Assembly (NCBI GenBank): GCA_030651575.1 | Contig: JAUSFB010000026.1 | Span: forward strand, 1-64,000 | Length of the DNA: 64,000 bases | From: Phaeospirillum sp. | Lineage (GTDB): Bacteria; Pseudomonadota; Alphaproteobacteria; Rhodospirillales; Magnetospirillaceae | Direction: 5' to 3' | Shown: positions 49,508 to 56,962 of the stretch, one piece after another | Numbering within the stretch: the stretch's first letter is position 1 | Layout: the number at the start of each line of letters is the position of its first letter | Position numbers and translations under genes: made by a program | The notes under the pieces: model-generated | Seen by the model: only the letters and a program-made list of their open reading frames with translations | Database searches by the model: none | Told to the model about the DNA's origin: nothing

Positions 49508-49756
49508 GTGACGTGGTTCGTCTATGTCCTGCTGAATGACGCAATGGTCAGCTATACCGGCATCGCGGTCGATGTGGGTGACCGGTTGCGCCGTCATAAT
49601 GCGGGACAGGGCGCGAAGTTCACCCGTGGACGCGGCCCCTGGCGGTTGATTCATACCGAAGGCCCCTTGTGCCGTGGCGACGCCCTGCGGCGGGAGGCGG
49701 CGATCAAGGCGGATCGCGCATTCAAGGCCGCGCTCAAGACCCGAACGGCGACATAG
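49508..49756 (+). CDS. GIY-YIG nuclease-like protein
   Basis: 82 residues. FVYVLLNDAMVSYTGIAVDVGDRLRRHNAG is a GIY-YIG core with VYV for GIY and YTG for YIG, and the catalytic Arg in RLRRH; the family Glu is probably in the C-terminal helix. It is the short UPF0213/YhbQ type, probably DNA repair related. GTG 49508 is chosen as it lies just before the conserved strand; ATG 49469 is another option. It precedes pxpB by two bases. Confidence 0.8.
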   Translation: MTWFVYVLLNDAMVSYTGIAVDVGDRLRRHNAGQGAKFTRGRGPWRLIHTEGPLCRGDALRREAAIKADRAFKAALKTRTAT

Positions 49757-49757
49757 C

Positions 49758-50375
49758 ATGTTGATCCGGGATGTGGGCGACACCGCTTTCAGCGTCGAAT
49801 TCGACGGTAATGCCGAGGTCATGGGGCTGCGCGCCGCCATCCGCCGGTCTTTGCCTCTGCGCGGATTGGTCGAGCTTGTTCCGTCGTTGCGCTCGTTGTT
49901 GGTCTGCTTCGATCCGCAGGCGACCTCTCGGGCGGAGATCGAGGCGGTGGTCGCGGCCCTGGCCGCCGATATCGGGGGTGACGCCATGGGAGAGGGGAGG
50001 CTGTGGCGGATTCCGGTCCGCTATGACGGTCCCGATCTGGTCGATGTCGCCAAGGCCCGAGGCCTGTCCGTCGAGGAGGTGGTGGGCTTGCACTCCACCG
50101 CCGTCTACAGGGTGTTGATGCTGGGTTTCATGCCCGGCTTCGCCTATATGGGCGGCCTTTCCGCAGCCCTGCGTCTGCCCCGCCTCGCCACGCCTCGTCT
50201 GAGGGTGCCGGCCGGGGCCGTCGCCATCGCCGACGACATGACCGCCATCTACCCTTGGGAGAGCCCTGGCGGCTGGCGCTTGTTGGGGCGCAGCTCCGTC
50301 TGCCTGTTCGATCAGTCCCGTGAGCCGCCGGCCTTGCTGGCGGCCGGCGATCGGGTGGAGTTCTTCGCCGAATGA
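49758..50375 (+). CDS. pxpB: 5-oxoprolinase subunit PxpB (KipI family)
   Basis: 205 residues. Family landmarks: VYRVLMLGFMPGFAYMGGL, LATPRLRVPAGAVAIADDMTAIYPWESPGGW. With PxpC and PxpA it hydrolyses 5-oxoproline to glutamate using ATP. The product overlaps pxpC by four bases. Confidence 0.92.
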   Translation: MLIRDVGDTAFSVEFDGNAEVMGLRAAIRRSLPLRGLVELVPSLRSLLVCFDPQATSRAEIEAVVAALAADIGGDAMGEGRLWRIPVRYDGPDLVDVAKARGLSVEEVVGLHSTAVYRVLMLGFMPGFAYMGGLSAALRLPRLATPRLRVPAGAVAIADDMTAIYPWESPGGWRLLGRSSVCLFDQSREPPALLAAGDRVEFFAE

Positions 50376-51397
50376 GCCATCTGAGAGTGCTGTCCCCCGG
50401 CTTGCACACCACCGTTCAGGATCTGGGCCGGTTCGGCTATCAGGAACAGGGGGTTCCGGTGGCCGGGATGCTGGACCCGGTGGCGTTGCGGCTGGCCAAT
50501 GCCCTGCTGGGCAATCCATCGGGGGAAGCCGGCCTGGAGGTCTATGCCTTTGGCCCCGGTCTGGCGGTCGAAAGTGAAAGTGTACGGCTGGCGGCCTGCG
50601 GCCCGGTTCGCCTGACCCTGACCCGTGACCGCGAGACCACATCCTTGGCGGCCGGCCGGTCCCATCTGCTGCGGCGGGGCGATGTCCTGGCGGTGGGAGC
50701 GGTGGCCGGCGCCATGGTGGCGGTGCTGGCGGTGGAGGGCGGCTTTGACCTGCCGTCGGTGATGGGCAGCCTATCCACCTATACCCGCTCGGCCATCGGG
50801 CCATTGGGCGGCAAGCCCTTGTCCGAGGGCATGTTGCTGCCGTTGCGGCGCGCGAGCGCGGCAGCGCGGGCGGAGCGCGCCCTGGCGGCGGCGTTCGATC
50901 ATGGCGCCGGGCCGGTACGAGTGATGCCGGGGCCGCAGGCGGATTGCTTCACCGACAAGGCCATGACGGATTTCCTGTCGGCCGAGTACGTGGTCGATCA
51001 GGCGGCCGATCGCATGGGGCTGCGTCTGATCGGACCGAAACTTACTCATCGGGGCGAAGCCGGCATTGCGTCGGAGGGGTTGGTCAGCGGCTGTATCCAG
51101 GTGCCGGGCGACGGCCAGCCCATCTTGCTGCTGGCCGATCACCAGACGGTGGGTGGCTATGCCAAGATCGCCACGGTGATCTCGGCCGATCTGGCCCGCG
51201 TCGGCCGCGCCGCGCCGGGAACGATCTTGCGCTTCACGGCGGTGACGCAGGCCCAGGCCGAAGCGGCGTTGCACGAAAGCGAGCGGTCGGTGCGGGCGGC
51301 TGTAGACGGCATGATCGATCCGGGCGGCGGCCTTGATCTGGTTGCGCTATACTCCGCCAATCTGGTGTCTGGAATAGTCAGCGCGGAGGCGTCATGA
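50372..51397 (+). CDS. pxpC: 5-oxoprolinase subunit PxpC (biotin-dependent carboxyltransferase-like)
   Basis: 341 residues. Typical segments: SPGLHTTVQDLGRFGYQEQGVPVAGMLDP, NPSGEAGLEVYAFGP, and the C-terminal ASEGLVSGCIQVPGDGQPILLLADHQTVGGY. It is the second subunit of the bacterial 5-oxoprolinase. It overlaps pxpA by four bases. Confidence 0.93.
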   Translation: MSHLRVLSPGLHTTVQDLGRFGYQEQGVPVAGMLDPVALRLANALLGNPSGEAGLEVYAFGPGLAVESESVRLAACGPVRLTLTRDRETTSLAAGRSHLLRRGDVLAVGAVAGAMVAVLAVEGGFDLPSVMGSLSTYTRSAIGPLGGKPLSEGMLLPLRRASAAARAERALAAAFDHGAGPVRVMPGPQADCFTDKAMTDFLSAEYVVDQAADRMGLRLIGPKLTHRGEAGIASEGLVSGCIQVPGDGQPILLLADHQTVGGYAKIATVISADLARVGRAAPGTILRFTAVTQAQAEAALHESERSVRAAVDGMIDPGGGLDLVALYSANLVSGIVSAEAS

Positions 51398-52140
51398 GCC
51401 GCCGGGTCAATCTCAACGCCGATCTGGGCGAGGGCTGTGGCGATGACCAGGCCATGCTGGATCTGGTCGCTTCAGCCAATATCGCCTGTGGTTTTCATGC
51501 TGGCGACGCCATGGAGATGACCCGGACGGTACGCGCCGCCCTGGCCCGTGGGGTGAGTCTGGGGGCGCACCCGTCCTATCCGGATCGCGAGGGCTTTGGA
51601 CGGCGGCCGATGGATCTTTCCGCGGCCGAAATCGAGGCCGTCACCGCCTATCAGATCGGGGCCTTGCAGGGGATCGCGGCGGCCAATGGCGGCCGCCTCG
51701 GTCATGTGAAGCCGCATGGCGCTCTCAGCAACCGGGCGGCGGTGGAGCTGGAGGCGGCGTTGGCCATCGCCCGGGCGATCAGGGGCGTCGATGCCGGGCT
51801 GATCTTCCTGGCTCCCTCCGGTTCGGCCATGGTGGAAGCCGGGAGAATGCTGGGGCTGCGGGTGGCTCAGGAGGTCTTCGCCGACCGCAATTACGACGAT
51901 GACGGCAATCTGGCGCCGCGCAGCCACCCCCAGGCGTTGATTCGTGGCTTGGAAGAGGCGGCGGCTCATGCCCTGCGCATGGTCCGGCGCGGCGTGATCC
52001 GGACCTTGTCCGGGCGGGAACTGCCCTGCGTCGCCGACTCCATCTGCATTCACGGCGACGACCCCCATGCGGTGGTCCTGGCCCGGCATCTGCGCCTGAC
52101 TCTGGATGATAGCGATATCGAAGTGGTATCGTTAATCTGA
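51394..52140 (+). CDS. pxpA: 5-oxoprolinase subunit PxpA (LamB/YcsF family)
   Basis: 248 residues. The N-terminus NLNADLGEGCG and SANIACGFHAGD hold the conserved Asp/His of the family; then GAHPSYPDREGFGRR and HVKPHGALSNRA. It opens the 5-oxoproline ring in the complex. Last gene of pxpBCA. Confidence 0.93.
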   Translation: MSRRVNLNADLGEGCGDDQAMLDLVASANIACGFHAGDAMEMTRTVRAALARGVSLGAHPSYPDREGFGRRPMDLSAAEIEAVTAYQIGALQGIAAANGGRLGHVKPHGALSNRAAVELEAALAIARAIRGVDAGLIFLAPSGSAMVEAGRMLGLRVAQEVFADRNYDDDGNLAPRSHPQALIRGLEEAAAHALRMVRRGVIRTLSGRELPCVADSICIHGDDPHAVVLARHLRLTLDDSDIEVVSLI

Positions 52141-52158
52141 CGTTTTGGACGACAGGTG

Positions 52159-52187
52159 TTGCATCGCGGAAAAAGGGGCGGTATATA
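52159..52187 (+). promoter_or_regulatory. Sigma-70-type promoter of the homospermidine synthase gene
   Basis: TTGCAT (52159-52164), exactly 17 bases, TATATA (52182-52187). Transcription would start near 52194, leaving about 300 nt of leader before the coding sequence. Confidence 0.6.
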
Positions 52188-52193
52188 ACCCTT

Positions 52194-52497
52194 GAGTGAC
52201 GCACACGTACGTGCCTATGGCCCTGTGAGGTTATGCAACGACGGACGCGTCCTTTTTGGACGAGCCGGCCGCTGTGGGCCGGTGCCCGAAAGGGAGGTGG
52301 ACATGGTTGTGACCCGCAATATGGGCTTCATCCCGGAAATCAGTACAAGTATGTGACGGCGGCCGACGCGACCGATCAGAAGGTTGCTTGCCGCCGTTGC
52401 CCAGAACAGCGTGACCTCTGTCAAGAGGTCACGGGGTGAAAGTCGTTTTCGGCTCGCGGCGATATCAACGAATCGCTGGATCAGATGGAGAATAATT
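52194..52497 (+). promoter_or_regulatory. Long structured leader of the homospermidine synthase gene
   Basis: Some 300 nt without a large gene. It contains the palindrome CACGTACGTG, a CCGGCC/GGCCGG hairpin at about 52265-52283 just before a short ORF with an excellent ribosome binding site (52303-52356), and a perfect 8 bp hairpin GTGACCTC/GAGGTCAC at 52411-52432. Such an arrangement suggests translation-coupled or small-molecule control, perhaps by polyamine, but no known RNA family was confirmed. Confidence 0.5.
52303..52356 (+). CDS. 17-residue leader peptide upstream of homospermidine synthase
   Basis: Encodes MVVTRNMGFIPEISTSM, then TGA. GGGAGGTGG lies just before its ATG, a better binding site than that of most genes here. 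It sits between two hairpins in the leader. A regulatory peptide whose translation sets leader folding is plausible. No homology was checked. Confidence 0.45.
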   Translation: MVVTRNMGFIPEISTSM

Positions 52498-53901
52498 ATG
52501 GGCAACATTGTATTTCCGGGCCGATTGGTCATGATTGGGTGTGGCTGCATCGGACAGGGCGTTTTGCCGCTGATGCTGCGTCATATCGATCTTGACCCGG
52601 CCAAGATCACCATCATCACGGCTTGCGAACGCGGTCGCGATGTCGCCAATGAATACGGTCTTCGCTTCATCAACCATCCCCTTACCGAGGATGACTATCG
52701 CGACCGACTGACTCCCATGCTGCGCAAGGGCGACTTCCTGCTGAACCTTTCGGTGGATGTGTCGTCCATAGCCCTGGTCGAGCTTTGTCGCGATGTCGGC
52801 GCGCTTTATCTCGACACTTGCATCGAGCCCTGGCCGGGCGGCTATACCGATCCCGACCTTACGCCGTCGCTTCGTTCCAATTACGCCTTGCGCGAAAAAA
52901 TGCTGGCGCTGCGGGTCGATGGTCCGGCGCCGACCGCGCTGGTGACCCATGGCGCCAATCCCGGTCTGGTGTCGCATCTGGTCAAGCAGGCGCTGCTGAA
53001 TGTCGCCGCTGATACCGGCGTCTCCACCGGGATTCCCACGACCCGCAAGACCTGGAGCGAACTGGCCGCCCGGCTTGGCGTCAAGGTGATCCACATCGCC
53101 GAGCGCGATACCCAGGTGGCGGCCCAGCCCAAGGCGGTGGGGGAGTTCGTCAACACTTGGTCCATCGACGGATTCGTCGGCGAAGGGTGTCAGCCGGCCG
53201 AACTGGGATGGGGCAGCCACGAAAAGCAATTGCCGCCCGACGGGTTCCGTCACGAATTCGGCCGCGACAGCGCCATCTACCTGATGCGCCCCGGCGCCAG
53301 CCAGCGCGTGCGGACCTGGACGCCGAACGAAGGTCCGTTCCACGGCTTTCTCATCACCCATAGCGAAGCCATCTCCATCGCCGATTACTACACGGTGATG
53401 GATGACGGCGTGGTGGCCTACCGCCCGACGGTGCACTACGCCTACCACCCCTGCGACGACGCCGTGGTGTCGCTGCACGAAGTGGCCGGCAAGAACTGGA
53501 AGATGCAGCCGTCCCAGCGTCTGATGATGAAGGAGATCGTCGGCGGCGCCGATGAACTCGGGGTTTTGCTGGCCGGTCATGCCAAGGGGGCCTACTGGTA
53601 TGGTTCCCAACTCTCCATCGACGAGGCGCGCGCGCTGGCGCCGCACAACAACGCCACCAGCCTCCAGGTCACGTCGACCGTGGTGGCCGGCCTGATCTGG
53701 GCGTTGGAGAATCCCGGTCTGGGGGTGGTTGAGCCCGACGAGATCGACTTCCAGCGCATTTTGGAGATTTGCCGTCCCTATCTGGGGCCGGTGGTCGGGG
53801 CTTATACCGACTGGACGCCGCTTGACGGTCGCTGCCAGCTGTTCCCCGAGGATATCGATCCCAGCGATCCCTGGCAGTTCAAGAATATCCGGGTGCTGTA
53901 G
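52498..53901 (+). CDS. hss: Homospermidine synthase
   Basis: 467 residues. N-terminal Rossmann start VMIGCGCIGQGVLPLMLRH, followed by NLSVDVSSIALVELC, YLDTCIEPWPGGY and THGANPGLVSHLVKQAL, the recognisable blocks of bacterial Hss. It makes homospermidine from two putrescine (or putrescine and spermidine), with NAD as cofactor. Homospermidine is a main polyamine in many alphaproteobacteria. Start at 52498 is after GATGGAGAATAATT. It has a long leader with a short ORF. Confidence 0.94.
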   Translation: MGNIVFPGRLVMIGCGCIGQGVLPLMLRHIDLDPAKITIITACERGRDVANEYGLRFINHPLTEDDYRDRLTPMLRKGDFLLNLSVDVSSIALVELCRDVGALYLDTCIEPWPGGYTDPDLTPSLRSNYALREKMLALRVDGPAPTALVTHGANPGLVSHLVKQALLNVAADTGVSTGIPTTRKTWSELAARLGVKVIHIAERDTQVAAQPKAVGEFVNTWSIDGFVGEGCQPAELGWGSHEKQLPPDGFRHEFGRDSAIYLMRPGASQRVRTWTPNEGPFHGFLITHSEAISIADYYTVMDDGVVAYRPTVHYAYHPCDDAVVSLHEVAGKNWKMQPSQRLMMKEIVGGADELGVLLAGHAKGAYWYGSQLSIDEARALAPHNNATSLQVTSTVVAGLIWALENPGLGVVEPDEIDFQRILEICRPYLGPVVGAYTDWTPLDGRCQLFPEDIDPSDPWQFKNIRVL

Positions 53902-53952
53902 GCAGGTGGCCGGAGCGATCCGGCCCGTTTCCACGGACCTTCCGGGAGGGGG

Positions 53953-54276
53953 CTACTTACAGGTGAAGTAGCCCTCGTTGTACTTCTTCGGAACGCATTG
54001 GATCGGAGTCTCTCCGTTTTCTTCCCGTTCCTTCTTCTGCTCGATGCAGCGGCTGTACTGACGATCATCCGCCGATATGTCCGGCGCGCTGGCCTTGGCC
54101 GGCGAGTAGCCATTCGGGCAGGTGCGGCGCGCGGCGAAGGAGCAGGTCTCCAGCACGCGTAGGCTGCTCTCACAATTGACGTAGTAGTAGGCCGTGCCGT
54201 CGGAGTTCTGGAATTTTGTGATTTCAGCACAGGCGGCCAAGGCCAACGCCAGAAACACTGCTGCCAAGGGTCTCAT
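53953..54276 (-). CDS. Putative small lipoprotein
   Basis: 107 residues. Signal peptide with lipobox LALAAC (Cys16), so it is probably a lipid-anchored periplasmic protein. The mature part has six cysteines (CESSL, CSFAARRTC, CIEQKKE, CVPKKY, FTCK), likely disulfide-bonded. Function is unknown. Confidence 0.7.
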   Translation of the reverse strand: MRPLAAVFLALALAACAEITKFQNSDGTAYYYVNCESSLRVLETCSFAARRTCPNGYSPAKASAPDISADDRQYSRCIEQKKEREENGETPIQCVPKKYNEGYFTCK

Positions 54277-54474
54277 TGCTATTCCCCGCGGAGACGGGCT
54301 CCGGATGTCATGGAGGCTGGAGGATAGTGGTTGGCGAGCCTGGGGGGAATAGCTGTTGTGTCATCAGGCCATCGGCCGTGACCCAAACTTACCCCATACG
54401 ATAGTGCATCCTCGTGATGCTAAAAAGAGTTGCATTGTACCGAACCCACGATAGAATGCATGAAGGTTTATGTG

Positions 54475-54966
54475 ATGCGCGGGAGTGCTATCTTGATTAA
54501 GAGAAATGTGTCGACGCGAGGCCGTCTTGAGAGTGGAGCCCCGAATCCGGTCGACGTCCATGTGGGCGCCCGTATGCGGTTGCGTCGTACCTTGCTGGGC
54601 ATGAGCCAGGAAAAGTTGGGCGAAGCCATTGGCCTGACCTTCCAGCAGGTTCAAAAATACGAGCGGGGCGCCAATCGGATCGGAGCCTCCCGGCTGTTCG
54701 ATCTGTCGCGGGTCCTGGATGTGCCGGTTTCTTATTTCTTTGACGATATGTCCGACAATACCCAAAGCCAGAGCCCGGTAAATATCATCAAGGGCTCGTC
54801 GGGACTGTCGGAGGAGCCGGCGACGTTCGAGGTCGACCCGATGACCAAGCGCGAGACGCTGGAACTGGTGCGGGCCTATTACAACATCGTCGATCCCCAG
54901 GTGCGCAAGCGGGTCTACGAGTTGGCCAAGGCCTTGGCCGCGGTTGCCGGCACCACCGCCGAGTAG
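54475..54966 (+). CDS. XRE-family transcriptional regulator
   Basis: 163 residues. Helix-turn-helix VGARMRLRRTLLGMSQEKLGEAIGLTFQQVQKYERGANRIGASRL, a type common in Rhodospirillales and rhizobia, followed by an acidic linker and a C-terminal helix (LVRAYYNIVDPQVRKRVYELAKALA). Targets are unknown. ATG 54475 has AAGG at a good distance; TTG 54493 and GTG 54508 are other in-frame starts. The first ~15 residues may be non-native. Confidence 0.85.
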   Translation: MRGSAILIKRNVSTRGRLESGAPNPVDVHVGARMRLRRTLLGMSQEKLGEAIGLTFQQVQKYERGANRIGASRLFDLSRVLDVPVSYFFDDMSDNTQSQSPVNIIKGSSGLSEEPATFEVDPMTKRETLELVRAYYNIVDPQVRKRVYELAKALAAVAGTTAE

Positions 54967-55088
54967 TCGTCACGGTTCTTCGGTGAAGGGAAAACGGCTG
55001 GGGCATATGCTCCGGCCGTTTTTCTGTCCGCTTGTCAATCCGCCGTTGCCCGGTCATGCTTGTACTCCCTTGATACAGAGCGGACGCC

Positions 55089-55994
55089 ATGGACTCATCT
55101 CTCGAATTCCCCGAAATGATGGACACCCATCAGGTGGCCCGTTATCTGAGGGTCAAGGAGCGCAAGGTCTATGAACTGCTGAAGGATCGGCGCATCCCGT
55201 GTACGCGGGTGACCGGCAAGTGGCTGTTTCCGAAGACCGAAATCGATGCTTGGTTAAAGCGCAACAGCGCGTCGGGTTCTGGTTCTCCACGGACCGGTCC
55301 GGTGGCGATGGTGGTCTCCGGCAGCCATGATCCGTTGCTGGAATGGTGCCTGCGGGAGGTGGGCGGCGGATTGGCGATGTTGCCGGGGAGTTCGGCCGAC
55401 GGTCTGGCCCGGCTGGCGGCCGGCGAAGCGGCGGTGGCGGGCCTTCATCTGCTCGATCCCGAGAGCGGTGTTTATAATATTCCGCAGGTCAAGCATGCCT
55501 TGGCGGATCGCAACGTGGTGCTGATCGAGTGGGCTTGGCGCCGTCAGGGACTGGTGGTGGCGGCCGGCAATCCCTTGGCGATCGATTCGGTGGCCGATCT
55601 GGCCCGAACCAAGGCGCGTGTGGTGTTGCGACAGGATGGCGCGGGGAGCCGAGTCCTGTTCGAGCGTCTTTTGGCCGAGGCAGGTCTGTCGTTCGACGCC
55701 ATTTTGACCGCGTCGGTTCCGGTCCGTAGCGAGACCGATGTGGGGCTGGCTATTTTGGACGGCAGCGCGGATGCGGGGTTGGCGGTGGCTTCGGTCGCCA
55801 ACAGCCTTCGGCTTGGCTTCGTACCGTTGCAGAAGGAGCGGTTCGACTTGGCTATCGACCGCCACGCCTATTTCGAGCCCCCAGTGCAGACCCTGTTGGC
55901 CTTTACCCGGACCCCCGAATTCGCCGCTCGGGCCGAGGCTCTCGGCGGCTACGACATTTCCGGAATCGGGTCGATCCGCTGGAATGCTCCCTGA
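55089..55994 (+). CDS. HTH regulator with periplasmic-binding-protein-like sensor domain
   Basis: 301 residues. Excisionase-like helix-turn-helix (MDTHQVARYLRVKERKVYELLKDRRIPCTRVTGKWLFPKTEIDAWL), then a PBP_like domain from ~75 to 300, with GSHDPLLEWCLRE and QDGAGSRVLFERLLAEAGL. The combination is that of molybdate/tungstate- or oxyanion-responsive regulators. It faces a DUF2478 gene, a family I associate with molybdenum uptake loci, which supports a metal role. The ligand is not proven. Confidence 0.85.
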   Translation: MDSSLEFPEMMDTHQVARYLRVKERKVYELLKDRRIPCTRVTGKWLFPKTEIDAWLKRNSASGSGSPRTGPVAMVVSGSHDPLLEWCLREVGGGLAMLPGSSADGLARLAAGEAAVAGLHLLDPESGVYNIPQVKHALADRNVVLIEWAWRRQGLVVAAGNPLAIDSVADLARTKARVVLRQDGAGSRVLFERLLAEAGLSFDAILTASVPVRSETDVGLAILDGSADAGLAVASVANSLRLGFVPLQKERFDLAIDRHAYFEPPVQTLLAFTRTPEFAARAEALGGYDISGIGSIRWNAP

Positions 55995-56077
55995 TGCCAA
56001 CGGTTGTGCGGCGAGAGCCAAGGCGGACGGATGTCCGCCGCCCGGCGTTTGAGGGCACCGTAATGACTGACCGAAGG

Positions 56078-56692
56078 TTAGCTATTATGGCCGTCGGTAT
56101 GATTCGGGGGCTCCGCCGCGCGGGACGGGGTGGCCACATTGCGGAAGGCTCGGGGCAGACCGCGCGGGCGCACGCCATCCCACCACCGCATCAATCCGCC
56201 GCAGTTGGGGGGAATCTCACCCGCCAGCCCGCCGGTGAATTCACGCCATCGGTCCAGGCTGGGGGGCTCGACGGTGGTGATCAGCGGGATGCCCTGGGAC
56301 ATGATGGCCAGCATCTCGTCCGCCAGTCCCTCTCCCTGTGACTCCAATTGGCCGAATTTATTGATGACGATCAGGTCGGTGTCGTCCGCCATGGCGCGGC
56401 GCAACACATGGCCCGCCTCGGCGAAGCCGGATGTCTCGACCTGGCAGCAGCCGGGCTGGCGGCCGAGGCCCTGGCTGACCCGGTATTCCGCGCGGGTGTC
56501 GAGGTCGATCAGCATCATGGTGCAATCGCACCGGCTGTTTTCGGGGATGACGCGCTGAATCAGCCCCCGGACCAGATAGCCCTGACCTTGAAGAATGCGG
56601 GTAAAGCCTTCCAGGCAGTCGATCACGCCACCCCCCGATGGACGAACGATCGCCGCGACCTTGACCTCGTCCGGGGATTCCTCGTCGGCCAT
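56078..56692 (-). CDS. DUF2478 protein, possible molybdenum-related
   Basis: 204 residues. Family blocks: GYLVRGLIQRVIPENSRCDCTMMLIDLDTRAEYRVSQ and DLIVINKFGQLESQGEGL, then PLITTVEPPSLDRWREFTGG. It resembles a degenerate P-loop NTPase without a clear Walker A. Genes of this family lie close to molybdate transporters. It is convergent with the HTH/binding-protein regulator. Start 56692 or 56698. Confidence 0.8.
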   Translation of the reverse strand: MADEESPDEVKVAAIVRPSGGGVIDCLEGFTRILQGQGYLVRGLIQRVIPENSRCDCTMMLIDLDTRAEYRVSQGLGRQPGCCQVETSGFAEAGHVLRRAMADDTDLIVINKFGQLESQGEGLADEMLAIMSQGIPLITTVEPPSLDRWREFTGGLAGEIPPNCGGLMRWWDGVRPRGLPRAFRNVATPSRAAEPPNHTDGHNS

Positions 56693-56962
56693 AAGCACCC
56701 TCCTTGCGGTATAGCCAGTTCAGTCACGGTAACACAACGGGCGATGTTCAGACACCGGACTTCCGACTTAGGTGTGGGGCGACAATATCTCTGGAGCCGG
56801 CCCAATTGTGGCGCTTAGGGGGTGTGCGGTTTGATTCGCGTGGTGTAGGATTCCCACGACGATGGACTGCCCTTGGGGGCGGTTATCCGGTGAGGGTCGC
56901 GGGACGTGTGGAACGAACGGCAGGCAGGTCGGGATTTATGTGTATGGAAGGGGGGGGGCTGA

